From contig JAKAFK010000002.1 in NCBI GenBank assembly GCA_021817985.1, forward strand, positions 52,126 to 116,125: 64,000 nucleotides of DNA, written 5' to 3'. The stretch's first letter is position 1. Each line of letters begins with the position of its first letter. Both the position numbers and the translations under genes were made by a program. Below are positions 32,917 through 42,997 of the stretch, piece by piece. This DNA comes from Pseudomonadota bacterium (lineage in GTDB: Bacteria > Pseudomonadota > Gammaproteobacteria > Burkholderiales > JAKAFK01). The notes under the pieces were generated by a model, which worked only from the letters and a program-made list of their open reading frames with translations, had not been told where the DNA came from and did no database searches.

Positions 32917-33294
32917 CTATTGCTCCAGTATAACCATGGCGCAGGCCATTTCCTGCTCGTCGCTCAACGACAAATGATGGCGCCGGACGCCCTGCTGCGC
33001 GACAAATTGCGCCAACGGCGGACTGAGCTTGAAGTCCGGCTTGCCCAGCCCGTCATGGATCACGCTGATGTTGCGCAGGGACACCGGGGAACGCAAGCCC
33101 GTCCCCAAGGCCTTGGCTAGCGCCTCCTTGGCCGCAAAGCGCTTGGCCAGCCATTGCGCGCGGTGGTGAGTTGCCTCGTACGCAGGCCATTCCTCCGGCG
33201 ACAGGATTCGCTTGGCCAGGGCATCGCCGTGGCGCTCCAGCAGGCTGCGGATGCGTTGGATGGACACCAAATCGGAGCCGATCCCGAAGATCAT
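32917..33294 (-). CDS. acpS: holo-[acyl-carrier-protein] synthase
   Basis: 125 residues: [15 protein letters not shown] (metal-binding Asp8) and [19 protein letters not shown] (Glu of the AcpS motif). It transfers 4'-phosphopantetheine from CoA to acyl carrier protein. The ATG overlaps the pdxJ stop (ATGA), which fixes the start and makes them translationally coupled. Confidence 0.95.
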   Translation of the reverse strand: MIFGIGSDLVSIQRIRSLLERHGDALAKRILSPEEWPAYEATHHRAQWLAKRFAAKEALAKALGTGLRSPVSLRNISVIHDGLGKPDFKLSPPLAQFVAQQGVRRHHLSLSDEQEMACAMVILEQ

Positions 33295-34019
33295 GCGGAG
33301 CGCCGAGCAGCCACCATCAACTGCTTCATCTGCGCCACGGCCTCTCGCCACCCGACGAACAAGGCCTGTGCCACGATGGCATGTCCGATGTTGAGCTCGC
33401 GCATCTCCGACAGCGCCGCAACCGGGCCCACATTGTGGTAATTCAGCCCATGCCCGCCATGAATCGTGAGCCCCAGCGAAGCCCCATAAGATGCGGCCTG
33501 GGCGATCTGCTGCAAGGCAACAAAGACGCCTTCGCGTTGCGCGTCGGCATAGCGACCGGTATGAATCTCCACGACGGGCGCGCTGGCTGCCTTGGCCGCC
33601 TCCAACTGCGCCTTCTCGGGATCGATGAAAAGCGACACGCGCACGCCCGCCCCGCGGAGGCGCTGGCACGCCTCTTCCACCCGCTTGAACTGTCCGACCA
33701 CGTCGAGTCCGCCCTCGGTGGTCAGCTCCTGCCGGCGCTCGGGGACCAGGCATGCGTCCTCCGGCCCGAGCCGGCAGGCAAGATCCACCATTTCATCCGT
33801 GATCGCCATCTCGAGGTTCATCCGCGTCGCAAGCAGCTCGCGCAAGCCGGCCACGTCTGCGTCTTGGATGTGCCGGCGGTCCTCGCGCAAATGCAGGGTG
33901 ATCGAATCTGCGCCCGCGGCTTCCGCCATCAGCGCTGCTTGCACCGGGCTCGGATAGCGCGTCCCGCGCGCCTGCCGCAAGGTGGCCACATGATCGATGT
34001 TGACACCCAGTTTGATCAT
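33291..34019 (-). CDS. pdxJ: pyridoxine 5'-phosphate synthase
   Basis: 242 residues, TIM barrel. [17 protein letters not shown] is the N-terminal signature; [20 protein letters not shown] and GHGLNYHNV follow. It condenses 1-deoxyxylulose 5-phosphate with 3-amino-2-oxopropyl phosphate in vitamin B6 synthesis. It starts overlapping the recO stop and ends overlapping acpS. Confidence 0.96.
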   Translation of the reverse strand: MIKLGVNIDHVATLRQARGTRYPSPVQAALMAEAAGADSITLHLREDRRHIQDADVAGLRELLATRMNLEMAITDEMVDLACRLGPEDACLVPERRQELTTEGGLDVVGQFKRVEEACQRLRGAGVRVSLFIDPEKAQLEAAKAASAPVVEIHTGRYADAQREGVFVALQQIAQAASYGASLGLTIHGGHGLNYHNVGPVAALSEMRELNIGHAIVAQALFVGWREAVAQMKQLMVAARRSA

Positions 34020-34747
34020 AACTGCTGGAGATCCTTCAACAATTGCCGCGTATGCAAGGTCTGGTCGCCGAGATGATGATTAATGAGGGCACGCATCAGC
34101 GCCTTGCTCTGCGACACGGTGACAGGATCCGCATATCGGTCGCAGGCCATGTCGAGCAAGGTCTTTCCGCATAATTGTACACTGTTTCCCGCCTTGGAAT
34201 CGCGGGCTGGGACCGGGCCGCGTTCGGGCTCGTAGACATAGTCGCCGGCGGCCTCTATCCCTGCCCCTGTTTCCACGTCGTGATCCAGCACCAAGCCGTA
34301 GCCCAGTTCCTGCAGAAGCCGTCGCTCGAAGCTGCGCAGGACGGCCGCCTGATCCGCGGGTGAAGCGAGCTTGAGCAGCGCCTCCTGATAATGCGAGAAC
34401 AGGCCTTCGTAGGGATCCTCACGCGGCAGGAGCTTCAGGAGCAACTCGTTGAGATAGAACCCGCAGATGAGTGCCCGGCCGGTCAGCTGCGGTTGTCCAC
34501 CCTGCCACTCCGCCTGATGGAGCGTGCGCAGCTCCGACGTCCCGAACCAGCTAAGCAGCACCGGCTGAAAGGGCAGCAGCACCCCCCGGACAGCCGACTT
34601 CGGCCTTCTCGCGCCGCGCGCCACGAGCGCAAGCCGCCCGAAGTTGCGCGCGTAGACCTCGACCACGAGGCTGGTCTCGCGAAACGGGTAGCTGTGAAGA
34701 ACATAGGCGGGCTGGCCATCCTGCCTCGCCTTGGGCGAACCGCTCAT
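34016..34747 (-). CDS. recO: DNA repair protein RecO
   Basis: 243 residues: N-terminal OB fold ([38 protein letters not shown]) and a helical C-terminal domain. RecO helps RecR load RecA on gapped DNA. It overlaps pdxJ by 4 nt and follows era after about 20 nt in the conserved rnc-era-recO-pdxJ order. Confidence 0.93.
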   Translation of the reverse strand: MSGSPKARQDGQPAYVLHSYPFRETSLVVEVYARNFGRLALVARGARRPKSAVRGVLLPFQPVLLSWFGTSELRTLHQAEWQGGQPQLTGRALICGFYLNELLLKLLPREDPYEGLFSHYQEALLKLASPADQAAVLRSFERRLLQELGYGLVLDHDVETGAGIEAAGDYVYEPERGPVPARDSKAGNSVQLCGKTLLDMACDRYADPVTVSQSKALMRALINHHLGDQTLHTRQLLKDLQQL

Positions 34748-34768
34748 CGCGCCGTTGCTCCTGCCTGC

Positions 34769-35659
34769 CTATTCGTAGCCGAGGCTTCTCAACAATCGCT
34801 CGTCATCGGCCCACCCGCTTTTGACCTTCACCCAGACTTCCAGATACACCTTTCCCCCGAAAAGCACTTCCATGTCCCGCCGCGCGCTGGTGGCGATCCT
34901 CTTGAGCTTCTCGCCCTGCTTGCCGATAACGATGGCCTTCTGGCCCGGCTTGTCGACAATCACCGACGCATGGATGCGCCGCACGTCGCCGGCCAGTTCG
35001 AATTGGTCAACCACGACGCTCAGCGCATAGGGCACTTCCTCCCCCAGCTGACGGAACAACTTCTCCCTGATCAGTTCGGCCGCCAGGAATCGCTCGCTGC
35101 GGTCAGTGATCTCGTCCTCGCCAAAGATCGGCGCGGCCGTCGGCAGACACGTGCGAATCTCCTTCAGCAGATCCGGCAGCTGACGGCCTTGCTCTGCGCT
35201 GACCGGCACCACGGCATGAAAGGAAAATAGCGCGGACACCTTCTCCAGATAAGGAAGAAGCGCCGTCTTGTCGCGCACCCGGTCGATCTTGTTGACCACG
35301 AGCACCACCGGCACGCTCTTCGGCAGCAGGGCCAGCGCCTCTCGGTCGGCCGCATCGAACCGCAAGGCCTCCACCACGAACAAGACCGCATCGACCTCGC
35401 TCAAGGCGCGCGTCACGGTGCGATTCATCGTGCGGTTGAGCGCGTTCTGGTGCTTGAGCTGAAACCCGGGGGTATCGACGAACACGTATTGGGCGCCTTC
35501 ATCCGTCACGATGCCGGTCACGCGATGACGCGTGGTCTGTGCCTTGTCCGAGGTGATGCTGAGCTTCTGCCCGACCAGATGGTTGAGCAGGGTGGACTTG
35601 CCCACGTTGGGACGTCCGACGATGGCGATGAAGCCGGCGCGAAAATCAGATGGCGTCAT
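34769..35659 (-). CDS. era: GTPase Era
   Basis: 296 residues. G1 [13 protein letters not shown]3 DTPGFQ, G4 NKID, and a C-terminal KH domain ([27 protein letters not shown]). It assists 16S rRNA maturation and 30S assembly. It follows rnc by 42 nt. Confidence 0.96.
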   Translation of the reverse strand: MTPSDFRAGFIAIVGRPNVGKSTLLNHLVGQKLSITSDKAQTTRHRVTGIVTDEGAQYVFVDTPGFQLKHQNALNRTMNRTVTRALSEVDAVLFVVEALRFDAADREALALLPKSVPVVLVVNKIDRVRDKTALLPYLEKVSALFSFHAVVPVSAEQGRQLPDLLKEIRTCLPTAAPIFGEDEITDRSERFLAAELIREKLFRQLGEEVPYALSVVVDQFELAGDVRRIHASVIVDKPGQKAIVIGKQGEKLKRIATSARRDMEVLFGGKVYLEVWVKVKSGWADDERLLRSLGYE

Positions 35660-35701
35660 GAAGATCCTGATCGAGGAAAGAAATACGGCAAGGAGGCATT
35701 C

Positions 35702-36415
35702 TCACCCACCCGCCGCGATCAACGCATAGGCTTGCCTTGCCGCATCCTGCTCGGCCGCCCGGCGGCTTGTGCCTGCGCCGACGGAGCGCACTCCGAGATC
35801 CTCGAGACTGCATTCCACTTCGAAGTGCTGAGCATGCGCTTCGCCGGTCGTGGCGATCACGGTGTACTTGGGCAACGCCAGCTTTCGGCCCTGCAGGCAC
35901 TCCTGCAGGAGGGTCTTGGGGTCCTTGCCCAGGGTCCGCGGATCGATCTCAGTCAGGAGCGGTTGATAAAGCCGAGAGATCACGTCCCGAGCAGCTTCGA
36001 AGCCGCTTTCCAGGAACACCGCCCCAAGCACGGCCTCCAAGGCGTCTGCCAGGATCGACGGGCGCCGGAACCCCCCGCTCTTGAGTTCGCCTTCGCCCAG
36101 GCGGACGGTGCTGCCCAGATCCAGGCGCTGAGCGATCTCATACAGGGTCTGCTGCTTGACGAGGTGCGCACGCAACCGGCTAAGATCGCCCTCAGGAAGG
36201 CGCGGAAACGCCTGGTACAAGGCTTCGGCGATCGTGCAGTTGAGCACGCTGTCGCCCAGGAACTCCAACCGCTCGTTATTGGGGACGCCGACACTGCGGT
36301 GCGTGAGCGCCTGCGCCAAGAGCGCGGGCGTCCTGAAGACATAGCCTAAGCGACGGCCCAATGCCGCCTGGGGAGAACTCACGGCATCCTGCTTTGTCCC
36401 ACCTGAGGTGCCCAT
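35702..36415 (-). CDS. rnc: ribonuclease III
   Basis: 237 residues. Signature [21 protein letters not shown] (catalytic acidic residues) and [19 protein letters not shown] in the nuclease domain, then a C-terminal dsRNA-binding domain ([37 protein letters not shown]). It processes rRNA and other structured RNAs. The ATG at 36,415 overlaps the stop of the DUF4845 gene. Confidence 0.96.
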   Translation of the reverse strand: MGTSGGTKQDAVSSPQAALGRRLGYVFRTPALLAQALTHRSVGVPNNERLEFLGDSVLNCTIAEALYQAFPRLPEGDLSRLRAHLVKQQTLYEIAQRLDLGSTVRLGEGELKSGGFRRPSILADALEAVLGAVFLESGFEAARDVISRLYQPLLTEIDPRTLGKDPKTLLQECLQGRKLALPKYTVIATTGEAHAQHFEVECSLEDLGVRSVGAGTSRRAAEQDAARQAYALIAAGG

Positions 36416-36774
36416 TACCCTCCGGTGGACGCCTTGAAGTCCATGAGCGCACTGATATTGCCGAGCAGATGGACCTTGACCGTATAATCCGCATCGATCA
36501 CGGTTCGGCCATTGTCCGTCGAGATCTCGAGGTCGCGGCCCGCGATACTGTTCACATTATCGATATCCGCACGGCGATCGAAGGAGTCGCGAATCTCTTC
36601 AGGCGTCATGGTTTGCACACTGGGATCTTGCGCCATGGCCGACATGATCTGGCGAACGGAGCCGTACTCGATATACGCCGGCGCAAGCTTCATGGCGATG
36701 AATGCGACAAAAACGAGCACAACGCCAATGAACAACATCCCCAAAACGGTCATCCCGGTCTGCTTGTTTCGCAT
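36415..36774 (-). CDS. DUF4845 membrane protein
   Basis: 119 residues: [32 protein letters not shown], resembling a pilin-like N-terminal helix, then a small soluble domain (residues about 35-115). DUF4845 genes lie between lepB and rnc in betaproteobacteria. The start at 36,774 (after GGGGGAGGCGAG) is preferred to the longer frame because it begins with this signature. Function unknown. Confidence 0.82.
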   Translation of the reverse strand: MRNKQTGMTVLGMLFIGVVLVFVAFIAMKLAPAYIEYGSVRQIMSAMAQDPSVQTMTPEEIRDSFDRRADIDNVNSIAGRDLEISTDNGRTVIDADYTVKVHLLGNISALMDFKASTGG

Positions 36775-36788
36775 CTCGCCTCCCCCTG

Positions 36789-37598
36789 TCAGCTGATCAA
36801 CTTCCCAATCCGATTGAGCGCGTCGAAGTTCCACCAGATCAGAAATGCCTTGCCCACGATATTGCGTTCCGGCACGAAACCCCAATAGCGGCTGTCGTTG
36901 CTGCGGTCCCTGTTGTCCCCCATCATGAAATATTCGCCCGCCGGCACTTTGCAGGTAAAGCTCGTATCCCCATAGACGCAGTCGCGCTTGTGGGGAAAAT
37001 TCTGGATCGCCTCGGGTTCGATGGCCGGCAGTCCGCTCTCAAGAATGATGCTGTGGACATGGCTCCCGAGCTTCTCGAGATAGCGGTTCGTCGTCACGTA
37101 GTTGAGCCCGCTTTCCACGTAGCTGAACGTTCCGTCCGGTTTCAACGGCACAGGCTTGCCGTTGATGGTCAAACTCTTCGTCGCATAGGTATAGGTCACG
37201 GTATCGCCAGGCAGTCCCACGACCCGCTTGATGTAGTCGACCGAAGGATCCCCGGGATAGCGGAAGACCATCACGTCGCCCCGGTGCGGCTCCCCGATCG
37301 GGATGATCTTCGTGTTGACGATCGGCAGACGGATGCCATAGTCGAACTTGTTGACCAGGATGAAATCGCCCACCCACAGCGTCGGGATCATCGAACCGGA
37401 TGGGATCTTGAACGGTTCGACCACGAACGAGCGCACCGCGAACACGAGCAAGATCACCGGAAAGAAGCTCTTGGAGTACTCGACCCACCACGGTTCCGCG
37501 ACGCCCTCCGGCCGCCTCGAACGCAGGACGGCCCAGTCCAGCAGCCATGCGAGTCCCGTCACGACCAGCACAATAAATAGAAACAATGGGAAATTCAT
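36789..37598 (-). CDS. lepB: signal peptidase I
   Basis: 269 residues, two N-terminal membrane helices. FKIPSGSMIPTLWVGD has the nucleophile Ser; VDYIKRVVGLPGD the general-base Lys; GDNRDRSNDSRYWG the conserved end box. It cleaves signal peptides at the periplasmic face. Start MNFPLF at 37,598, preceded by GGAG, is preferred to 37,610. The 164-bp gap to lepA (37,599-37,762) shows nothing I recognise. Confidence 0.95.
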   Translation of the reverse strand: MNFPLFLFIVLVVTGLAWLLDWAVLRSRRPEGVAEPWWVEYSKSFFPVILLVFAVRSFVVEPFKIPSGSMIPTLWVGDFILVNKFDYGIRLPIVNTKIIPIGEPHRGDVMVFRYPGDPSVDYIKRVVGLPGDTVTYTYATKSLTINGKPVPLKPDGTFSYVESGLNYVTTNRYLEKLGSHVHSIILESGLPAIEPEAIQNFPHKRDCVYGDTSFTCKVPAGEYFMMGDNRDRSNDSRYWGFVPERNIVGKAFLIWWNFDALNRIGKLIS

Positions 37599-37762
37599 CG
37601 AGCTCTCCACTTCTTGTTGACTGTCCGAGGAACCAGCCCCTTGCTCAAGACCATTCCCCTCCGGTGTATCCCCGCGTCCTCGACGTTTCCGTCACGGGGC
37701 TCGAAAACGCCGCTTCGGCTCCCCGCCCCAGGATGCCCTCGGGTGAGTTGCGATCAAACCGC

Positions 37763-39556
37763 TCACTTGCTCTCCACCTGCAAGATGGCCAAGAAGGCTT
37801 CCTGGGGGATTTCCACGTTACCCACCTGCTTCATGCGCTTCTTGCCCGCCTTCTGCTTCTCCAGCAGCTTGCGCTTGCGCGTGATGTCGCCGCCGTAACA
37901 CTTGGCCAGGACGTTCTTGCGCAGGGCCTTTACCGTCTCCCGGGCGATGATGTGCGAGCCGACGGCCGCCTGCACCGCGACATCGAACATCTGGCGCGGG
38001 ATGAGCTCTCGCATCTTGGCCACCAACTCCCGCCCTCGGTACACGCTGGTCGCGCGGTGCACGATCAAAGAGAGCGCATCGACCTTCTCGTTATTGACAA
38101 GCACGTCCAGCTTGACCAGGTCCGCGGCCCGGAACTCCTTGAATTCATAGTCGAGGGAGGCATAACCACGGCTCACCGACTTGAGCTTGTCAAAAAAGTC
38201 CATCATGACTTCATTCATGGGCATCTCGTACGACAGCATCACCTGCCGCCCCAGATACTGCATGTTTTTCTGGACGCCGCGCTTTTGCATGCAAAGGGTC
38301 ATGACCGCGCCGACGTAGTCCTGAGGAACCAGGATCGTCGCCGTAATCAAAGGCTCGCGAATTTCCGCCACCTTGGACAAGTCGGGCAGTCTGGAAGGAT
38401 TCTCGATCTCGACGACCGAGCCGTCGCGCAACAGCACCTGATAGACCACCGTCGGCGCCGTTGTGATGAGATCCATGTCGTACTCGCGCTCAAGGCGCTC
38501 CTGCACGATCTCCATGTGCAGCAGGCCCAGGAATCCGCAGCGGAACCCAAAACCCAGGGCCTGGGAGGTTTCCGGCTCGAATTGCAGCGAAGCATCGTTG
38601 AGGCGCAACTTCTCGAGCGCATCGCGCAGCGCATCGTACTCGTGCGCATCGACGGGATAAAGACCGGCAAAGACCTGCGGCTTGATCTCCTTGAATCCCG
38701 GCAGGGCCTGGATTGCCGGACGCTCCGCCAAGGTCAGGGTATCGCCCACGCGCGCGGCCTTGAGCTCCTTGATGCCGGCCACGACGAATCCGACCTCCCC
38801 GGCGGAGAGCTGGCTGCGCGCAAGCGACTTGGGCGTGAACACCCCCACTTCTTCGCACAGATAGTCCGCACTGGTGGCCATCAGGCGAATCTTGTCCTTG
38901 GGTCTGAGCACGCCGTTGAAGACCCTCACCAGCATGACCACGCCGACGTAATTGTCGAACCAGGAATCGATGATCAAGGCTTGAAGCGGCGCGCCGGGAT
39001 CCCCGCTCGGCGCCGGAATTCGGGCAACCACGGCCTCCAGAATCTCATCCACGCCCTCGCCGGTCTTGGCGCTGGCGCGGACAGCCTCGTGCGCATCGAT
39101 GCCGATGATGTCTTCGATTTCGGTAATGACGCGGTCGGGATCGGCCTGCGGCAGGTCGATCTTGTTGAGCACGGGGACAACCTCCACCCCCTGCTCGATC
39201 GCCGTGTAGCAGTTCGCGACCGTCTGCGCTTCCACCCCCTGCGATGCGTCGACCACCAGCAGCGCGCCCTCGCAGGCCGCAAGCGAGCGTGACACTTCGT
39301 AGGAAAAGTCGACATGCCCGGGCGTATCGATCAGATTCAACAGATACGTCTTCCCGTCCCGCGCCGCGTAGTGGAGCGTGGCCGTCTGCGCCTTGATCGT
39401 GATCCCACGCTCGCGCTCGAGATCCATGGAATCGAGCACCTGCGATTCCATCTCGCGATCGCTCAGGCCGCCGCACCGCTGAATGAAGCGATCCGCCAGC
39501 GTCGACTTGCCGTGGTCGATATGCGCGATGATGGAGAAATTGCGGATCTCGTTCAT
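37763..39556 (-). CDS. lepA: elongation factor 4 (LepA)
   Basis: 597 residues, starting [23 protein letters not shown] at 39,556. GTPase motifs [17 protein letters not shown] and NKID; domains II, III, V-like and the LepA C-terminal domain ([25 protein letters not shown]). It is a ribosome-associated GTPase for translation under stress and ribosome biogenesis. First gene of the lepA-lepB-rnc-era-recO-pdxJ-acpS-nagZ run. Confidence 0.97.
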   Translation of the reverse strand: MNEIRNFSIIAHIDHGKSTLADRFIQRCGGLSDREMESQVLDSMDLERERGITIKAQTATLHYAARDGKTYLLNLIDTPGHVDFSYEVSRSLAACEGALLVVDASQGVEAQTVANCYTAIEQGVEVVPVLNKIDLPQADPDRVITEIEDIIGIDAHEAVRASAKTGEGVDEILEAVVARIPAPSGDPGAPLQALIIDSWFDNYVGVVMLVRVFNGVLRPKDKIRLMATSADYLCEEVGVFTPKSLARSQLSAGEVGFVVAGIKELKAARVGDTLTLAERPAIQALPGFKEIKPQVFAGLYPVDAHEYDALRDALEKLRLNDASLQFEPETSQALGFGFRCGFLGLLHMEIVQERLEREYDMDLITTAPTVVYQVLLRDGSVVEIENPSRLPDLSKVAEIREPLITATILVPQDYVGAVMTLCMQKRGVQKNMQYLGRQVMLSYEMPMNEVMMDFFDKLKSVSRGYASLDYEFKEFRAADLVKLDVLVNNEKVDALSLIVHRATSVYRGRELVAKMRELIPRQMFDVAVQAAVGSHIIARETVKALRKNVLAKCYGGDITRKRKLLEKQKAGKKRMKQVGNVEIPQEAFLAILQVESK

Positions 39557-39768
39557 AGGGCTTCCGCAGGCGAAATCACGGCTTCCTTTGCGCAACGGAA
39601 AGCCGGTCGGCGCGGCACGCGTTCACCGCCTAAAGGCCGATTCCGGCCAGATTCGAACGTGGCGAGGACGCATCCAATCGTCGCCGGATGTCCTTTAACC
39701 ATGGTTGGGCATTGAGCTGGGTGTCAAAACGATTCCGATTCCGATGGAGGTGGCGCGCATCGGGCAAG

Positions 39769-39790
39769 TAAAAAGGGCACTTCGTGCCCT
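39769..39790 (-). terminator. terminator of the rpoE-rse operon
   Basis: Minus strand: AGGGCAC-GAA-GTGCCCT (39,774-39,790) followed by TTTTTA. It is 21 nt past the stop of the glutaredoxin-like gene and separates the sigma-E operon from lepA. The rest of the 254-bp gap (39,557-39,810) should hold the lepA promoter; I see no clear box. Confidence 0.8.
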
Positions 39791-39810
39791 CATCGCGAAG
39801 AGTTGGGATT

Positions 39811-40113
39811 TTAACGGATTTTCGCCAGGTACGCATCCAATGCGGGGACATCGAGGAAGTAATGGCAAATTTCCTCGCCCCCCGCCAGAAGCACCGGAAC
39901 CAGGATGCCATACCGGCTTTCCAGCGCGGGATCCTGATCGACGTCCACGACATCGAAGACGAAAGTGCGCGTGGCCTGGAGTTCTTTCAAGCCGGCCGCC
40001 ATGTCGTGGCACAGATGACAGTACTCGCGGCTGATGACCACGAGCTTCGGCACGTCCTGCGGCACTTGGCCCCCCTCGCCCCGTTCGTGGCCCGCACGCT
40101 TCAATGGCCGCAT
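39811..40113 (-). CDS. glutaredoxin-like protein (DUF836 family)
   Basis: 100 residues; thioredoxin fold with CHLC redox motif (VVISREYCHLCHDMAAGL) and the cis-Pro strand (YGILVPVLLAGGEEICHYFLD). It overlaps rseC by 13 nt at the 40,113 ATG. Last gene of the rpoE operon. Redox partner unknown. Confidence 0.82.
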   Translation of the reverse strand: MRPLKRAGHERGEGGQVPQDVPKLVVISREYCHLCHDMAAGLKELQATRTFVFDVVDVDQDPALESRYGILVPVLLAGGEEICHYFLDVPALDAYLAKIR

Positions 40114-40580
40114 CCCCGGGGCGTGCACTGCATGCCTTCCGATGCACGCCCGAGGATGATCGGCCGATAGCGGCTGCCCGTCCGGCGTGTTGCGCTGAAT
40201 ATCCTGATCCAGACGGTTCCCAGCAACAGCCCGGCGGCCGCCCCGAGGACCGAGTACAGGTCCGGGTTGCCCGCCCGGTGGGACAGCGCCGTACCGAGTC
40301 CCGCGCCGGCGATCAGAAGCGCCAGCGGCACTAGGTAGACGGCGACGGTGCTGCTCAGAAGCGCGCCTTCTTCCACCCCGATGATGACGCTCTCCCCGAC
40401 TCTTGCATCCACGCCGTTGGCAGCCACGAAGGCCGTTCGTCCGGCGCCGAAAATCTTCGTCAGCGTGCCCGACGCGCAGCCCCCTTCGGAACTGCAATGC
40501 CCGCAACCGGAGGGCCTTTCGGTCTGAACGTAGGTGACCCCGTCTTCTATCCTGACCACGACCGCCTGCGTCTCGAGCAT
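40101..40580 (-). CDS. rseC: sigma-E factor regulatory protein RseC
   Basis: 159 residues. Cytoplasmic N-terminal domain with cysteines CGHCSSEGGC (about 26-35), then two membrane helices (about 80-98 and 107-125). RseC/MucC family; modulates the sigma-E system. It follows rseB by 18 nt. Confidence 0.85.
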   Translation of the reverse strand: MLETQAVVVRIEDGVTYVQTERPSGCGHCSSEGGCASGTLTKIFGAGRTAFVAANGVDARVGESVIIGVEEGALLSSTVAVYLVPLALLIAGAGLGTALSHRAGNPDLYSVLGAAAGLLLGTVWIRIFSATRRTGSRYRPIILGRASEGMQCTPRGCGH

Positions 40581-40598
40581 GCGCTGCCGCCTCTCGGT

Positions 40599-41567
40599 CT
40601 AATGCGCCGAGACGGCCACGGAATCGGCCATCTGGGTCACTGTGGCGGCAGGCACCTCACCCAGGACGGTGACCTGGTAATTGAGCACCGGCCGCGCATA
40701 AATGTTGATCACGCCCTCGCTGGTGAGTCCTTGCATCGCGTGCGCCAGGTCGGAAAGCGGTTCGATGAAAACCGACACCGCCACCAACCCGTCCGAATAG
40801 ACGAGATGGGTGACCGGCATTTTCTTCCCGGGCAGCGTCCGCCGCAGTTCCATGATCTTTTCGAAGCCGGGGGGAGGATCCTTGACTTCCCAGCCGGCTC
40901 CGGCGTCCCCGCCACGCACGATCACCGAGGCGTCGCGGTGCCACACCAGCCGCCGCCACGCCGGATTAGGACTCACGGCCGCCCTGTCGAACGGCCCTTT
41001 GAGATTGAGCTGCGTGAAGGAAAATCGATCAATCTCATGCGGGGTTTTCTTGAACATGGCTGCAGAGAGCAGCAGCCCCGTCTGGGTATCGGCGCAAAGC
41101 TTATGGCCATACCGGAAGCCATCCTTGGGCATCAGCCAAATGACTTGGCAGTTGCGGCCGGCCACGCGCTCCTCATCGCCCAACTGTATCGTGTACAAGG
41201 CCTTGAGCCGCCCGACGCGCTCGGGCAGGAGGGCGGGGAAGAAACTGCGGGTATGAATGGGTTCGACCCGCACCCTCCGCTTGACGGACGAGTAGCACAG
41301 AACGCCCTTGCGCGTCGTCACGACTTCGCGCAAGGGACCATTCAGGGTCTCGAACTTCTCATACTCGCCGGTACGATCGACGTAATGGGTGATCTTGGAG
41401 GTCTCGACGCGGTTGTCGTACTGGTAGACAAAGGTGCCGGTATAGTTGAGGTCATGGGCGGCATGAGCGACTTTCCTCAACAGGACCATACCGTCATCGT
41501 TTGCTGCATGCGAAGTCAGCGGAAGCCCCAGCAAGAACACCGCACAGGCGAGACTTCCGATCCTCAT
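40599..41567 (-). CDS. rseB: sigma-E regulatory protein RseB (MucB family)
   Basis: 322 residues with a signal peptide (MRIGSLACAVFLLGLPLTSHA). Two-domain MucB/RseB structure: KVAHAAHDLNYTGTFVYQYDNRVETSKITHYVDRTGEYEKFETLNG and a C-terminal lipid-sensing-like domain. Periplasmic; protects RseA from DegS-type cleavage. It overlaps the rseA stop by 4 nt. Confidence 0.9.
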   Translation of the reverse strand: MRIGSLACAVFLLGLPLTSHAANDDGMVLLRKVAHAAHDLNYTGTFVYQYDNRVETSKITHYVDRTGEYEKFETLNGPLREVVTTRKGVLCYSSVKRRVRVEPIHTRSFFPALLPERVGRLKALYTIQLGDEERVAGRNCQVIWLMPKDGFRYGHKLCADTQTGLLLSAAMFKKTPHEIDRFSFTQLNLKGPFDRAAVSPNPAWRRLVWHRDASVIVRGGDAGAGWEVKDPPPGFEKIMELRRTLPGKKMPVTHLVYSDGLVAVSVFIEPLSDLAHAMQGLTSEGVINIYARPVLNYQVTVLGEVPAATVTQMADSVAVSAH

Positions 41568-42076
41568 TGCGGCCCACCCTGCGACGAACGGAAGGCGGCC
41601 AACTGGTAGGGTCTGACTTCCTCCATGGCGGCATTCGGCGAAAACTCCTGATGCGCGATGAGGTACTGGGTCATGATGGCATCCGGCCTAAACCCGTTCA
41701 CCTTCGCGATCGGCGCGCTCTGCACGCTCTGGGGAACCACATGGGGGGAAACCGAGGGCGTTGCGGACAGCTTGAATACCGCCACGACGACAAGCGCTGC
41801 GGCGGCGAACGAGGCCGCCATCGGAAGAATCATCGCTTCTCCTCGTCGTTTCGGCTTATACGGAGACAACACCGTAGGTTCGCTTGCAAGCCGCGCCGAC
41901 AGCGCCACCGAAAAATTCTCCGGGATCTGAGGCAACTCCCGCAGAACATCGCCGATCAGGTGGTAAGTGGCCCACGCCTGGCGCAGATCCGACTGTTCGG
42001 CCACCGCCGCAATCAGGTGCACCGCTTCCTCCTGATCCAGCTCGCCATCCATCAACGCAGATATTCGCTCGCTCAT
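41564..42076 (-). CDS. rseA: anti-sigma-E factor RseA
   Basis: 170 residues. N-terminal MSERISALMDGELDQEEAVHLI... is the sigma-binding domain. One membrane helix lies at about residues 83-100, and a short periplasmic part follows. It sequesters RpoE until cleaved. The start at 42,076 follows AAGGTGGTGACGAAC, 5 nt after the rpoE stop. Confidence 0.88.
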   Translation of the reverse strand: MSERISALMDGELDQEEAVHLIAAVAEQSDLRQAWATYHLIGDVLRELPQIPENFSVALSARLASEPTVLSPYKPKRRGEAMILPMAASFAAAALVVVAVFKLSATPSVSPHVVPQSVQSAPIAKVNGFRPDAIMTQYLIAHQEFSPNAAMEEVRPYQLAAFRSSQGGPQ

Positions 42077-42081
42077 GTTCG

Positions 42082-42681
42082 TCACCACCTTTTGTCTTTG
42101 CTGGTACCCAACAGGGGACGGAGTTTCTCGGCGATTGCCTCGCGGGCGCGGAAGATACGCGACCGCACGGTTCCGATCGGGCAATTCATGATCCCGGCGA
42201 TGTCCTCGTAACTCAAGCCTTCCATCTCACGCAGCGTGATCGCCGTCCGAAGCTCCTCGGGCAGACTGTCCATGGCCGCATTCACGGTCATGGCGATCTC
42301 CTTGGTCATCATCTGGCTCTCGGGGGTGCTGATGTCCCGCAACAGCTCGCCCTCCTCGAAGGACTCGGCCTCTTCGCTCCCGAACTCGGTGGTCGTCGGT
42401 GCCCGCCGGCCCATGGCCACCAGGTAGTTCTTGGCGGTATTGATGCCGATGCGATAAAGCCACGTATAGAACGCACTGTCTCCGCGGAACGTCGGAAGCG
42501 CACGATAAGCCTTGATGAACGCCTCCTGCATCACATCCTCGATCTCCGCCTGATCTCGGATGAAACGTGCCAGCAAGCGGGCAAGCTTGCGCTGGTACTT
42601 CGCGACAAGCAGCTCGAACGCATGCTTGTCGCCATGCTGCGCCCGTTCGACCAACTGCTGGTCGATTTCCCGATCACCCAT
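42082..42681 (-). CDS. rpoE: RNA polymerase sigma factor RpoE
   Basis: 199 residues, ECF sigma factor. Region 2 (YQRKLARLLARFIRDQAEIEDVMQEAFIKAYRALPTFRGDSAFYTWLYRI) and region 4 (LPEELRTAITLREMEGLSYEDIAGIMNCPIGTVRSRIFRAREAI). It directs the envelope-stress response and is first of rpoE-rseA-rseB-rseC-glutaredoxin. The upstream promoter resembles its own target. Confidence 0.95.
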   Translation of the reverse strand: MGDREIDQQLVERAQHGDKHAFELLVAKYQRKLARLLARFIRDQAEIEDVMQEAFIKAYRALPTFRGDSAFYTWLYRIGINTAKNYLVAMGRRAPTTTEFGSEEAESFEEGELLRDISTPESQMMTKEIAMTVNAAMDSLPEELRTAITLREMEGLSYEDIAGIMNCPIGTVRSRIFRAREAIAEKLRPLLGTSKDKRW

Positions 42682-42802
42682 GCGGGTTTTTTCCCTACGT
42701 GCTGTTTAATTTGAGGGGTCAATCCCGCTTGCGCCGCTGACCCCAGGCCAAGGCGTAAGTATAGCGTTTTACCAGCCCGTCCGGGGGTTTGCGGATACCA
42801 CC

Positions 42803-42831
42803 CTAGAGACAGCCAGCCATTTCAATAGTTC
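42803..42831 (-). promoter_or_regulatory. sigma-E-type promoter of rpoE (autoregulation)
   Basis: On the minus strand GAACTA (complement of 42,826-42,831), a 16-nt spacer, then TCTCTA (complement of 42,804-42,809), close to the sigma-E pattern GAACTT-N16-TCTGA. A sigma-70-like TATACT lies nearer the gene (complement of about 42,756-42,761). Together they fill the 316-bp gap between rpoE and nadB. Confidence 0.6.
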
Positions 42832-42997
42832 ACCGGCAGTGGCGAGAATGCTCGACATTCGCTTGGCGAGCCTCCTTTCGGCCACCGCCGGCAAGACGCC
42901 CCCGAGCGCGCCGCGAAGCGCCTCATGCGCCCTTTCCTGGCCCCCTCCGCCAGGTCGCCGGGCAGGAGCGGACACGCGCCCGGCACTTTGCGCTATG

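Noticed and set aside
37586..39292. 568-codon plus-strand frame opposite lepA
   Set aside because: Antisense shadow of lepA in GC-rich DNA; no ribosome binding site or family signature.
42839..42997. Extended N-terminus of nadB
   Set aside because: This part overlaps the sigma-E promoter of rpoE and is not NadB-like; the flavin motif starts soon after 42,998.
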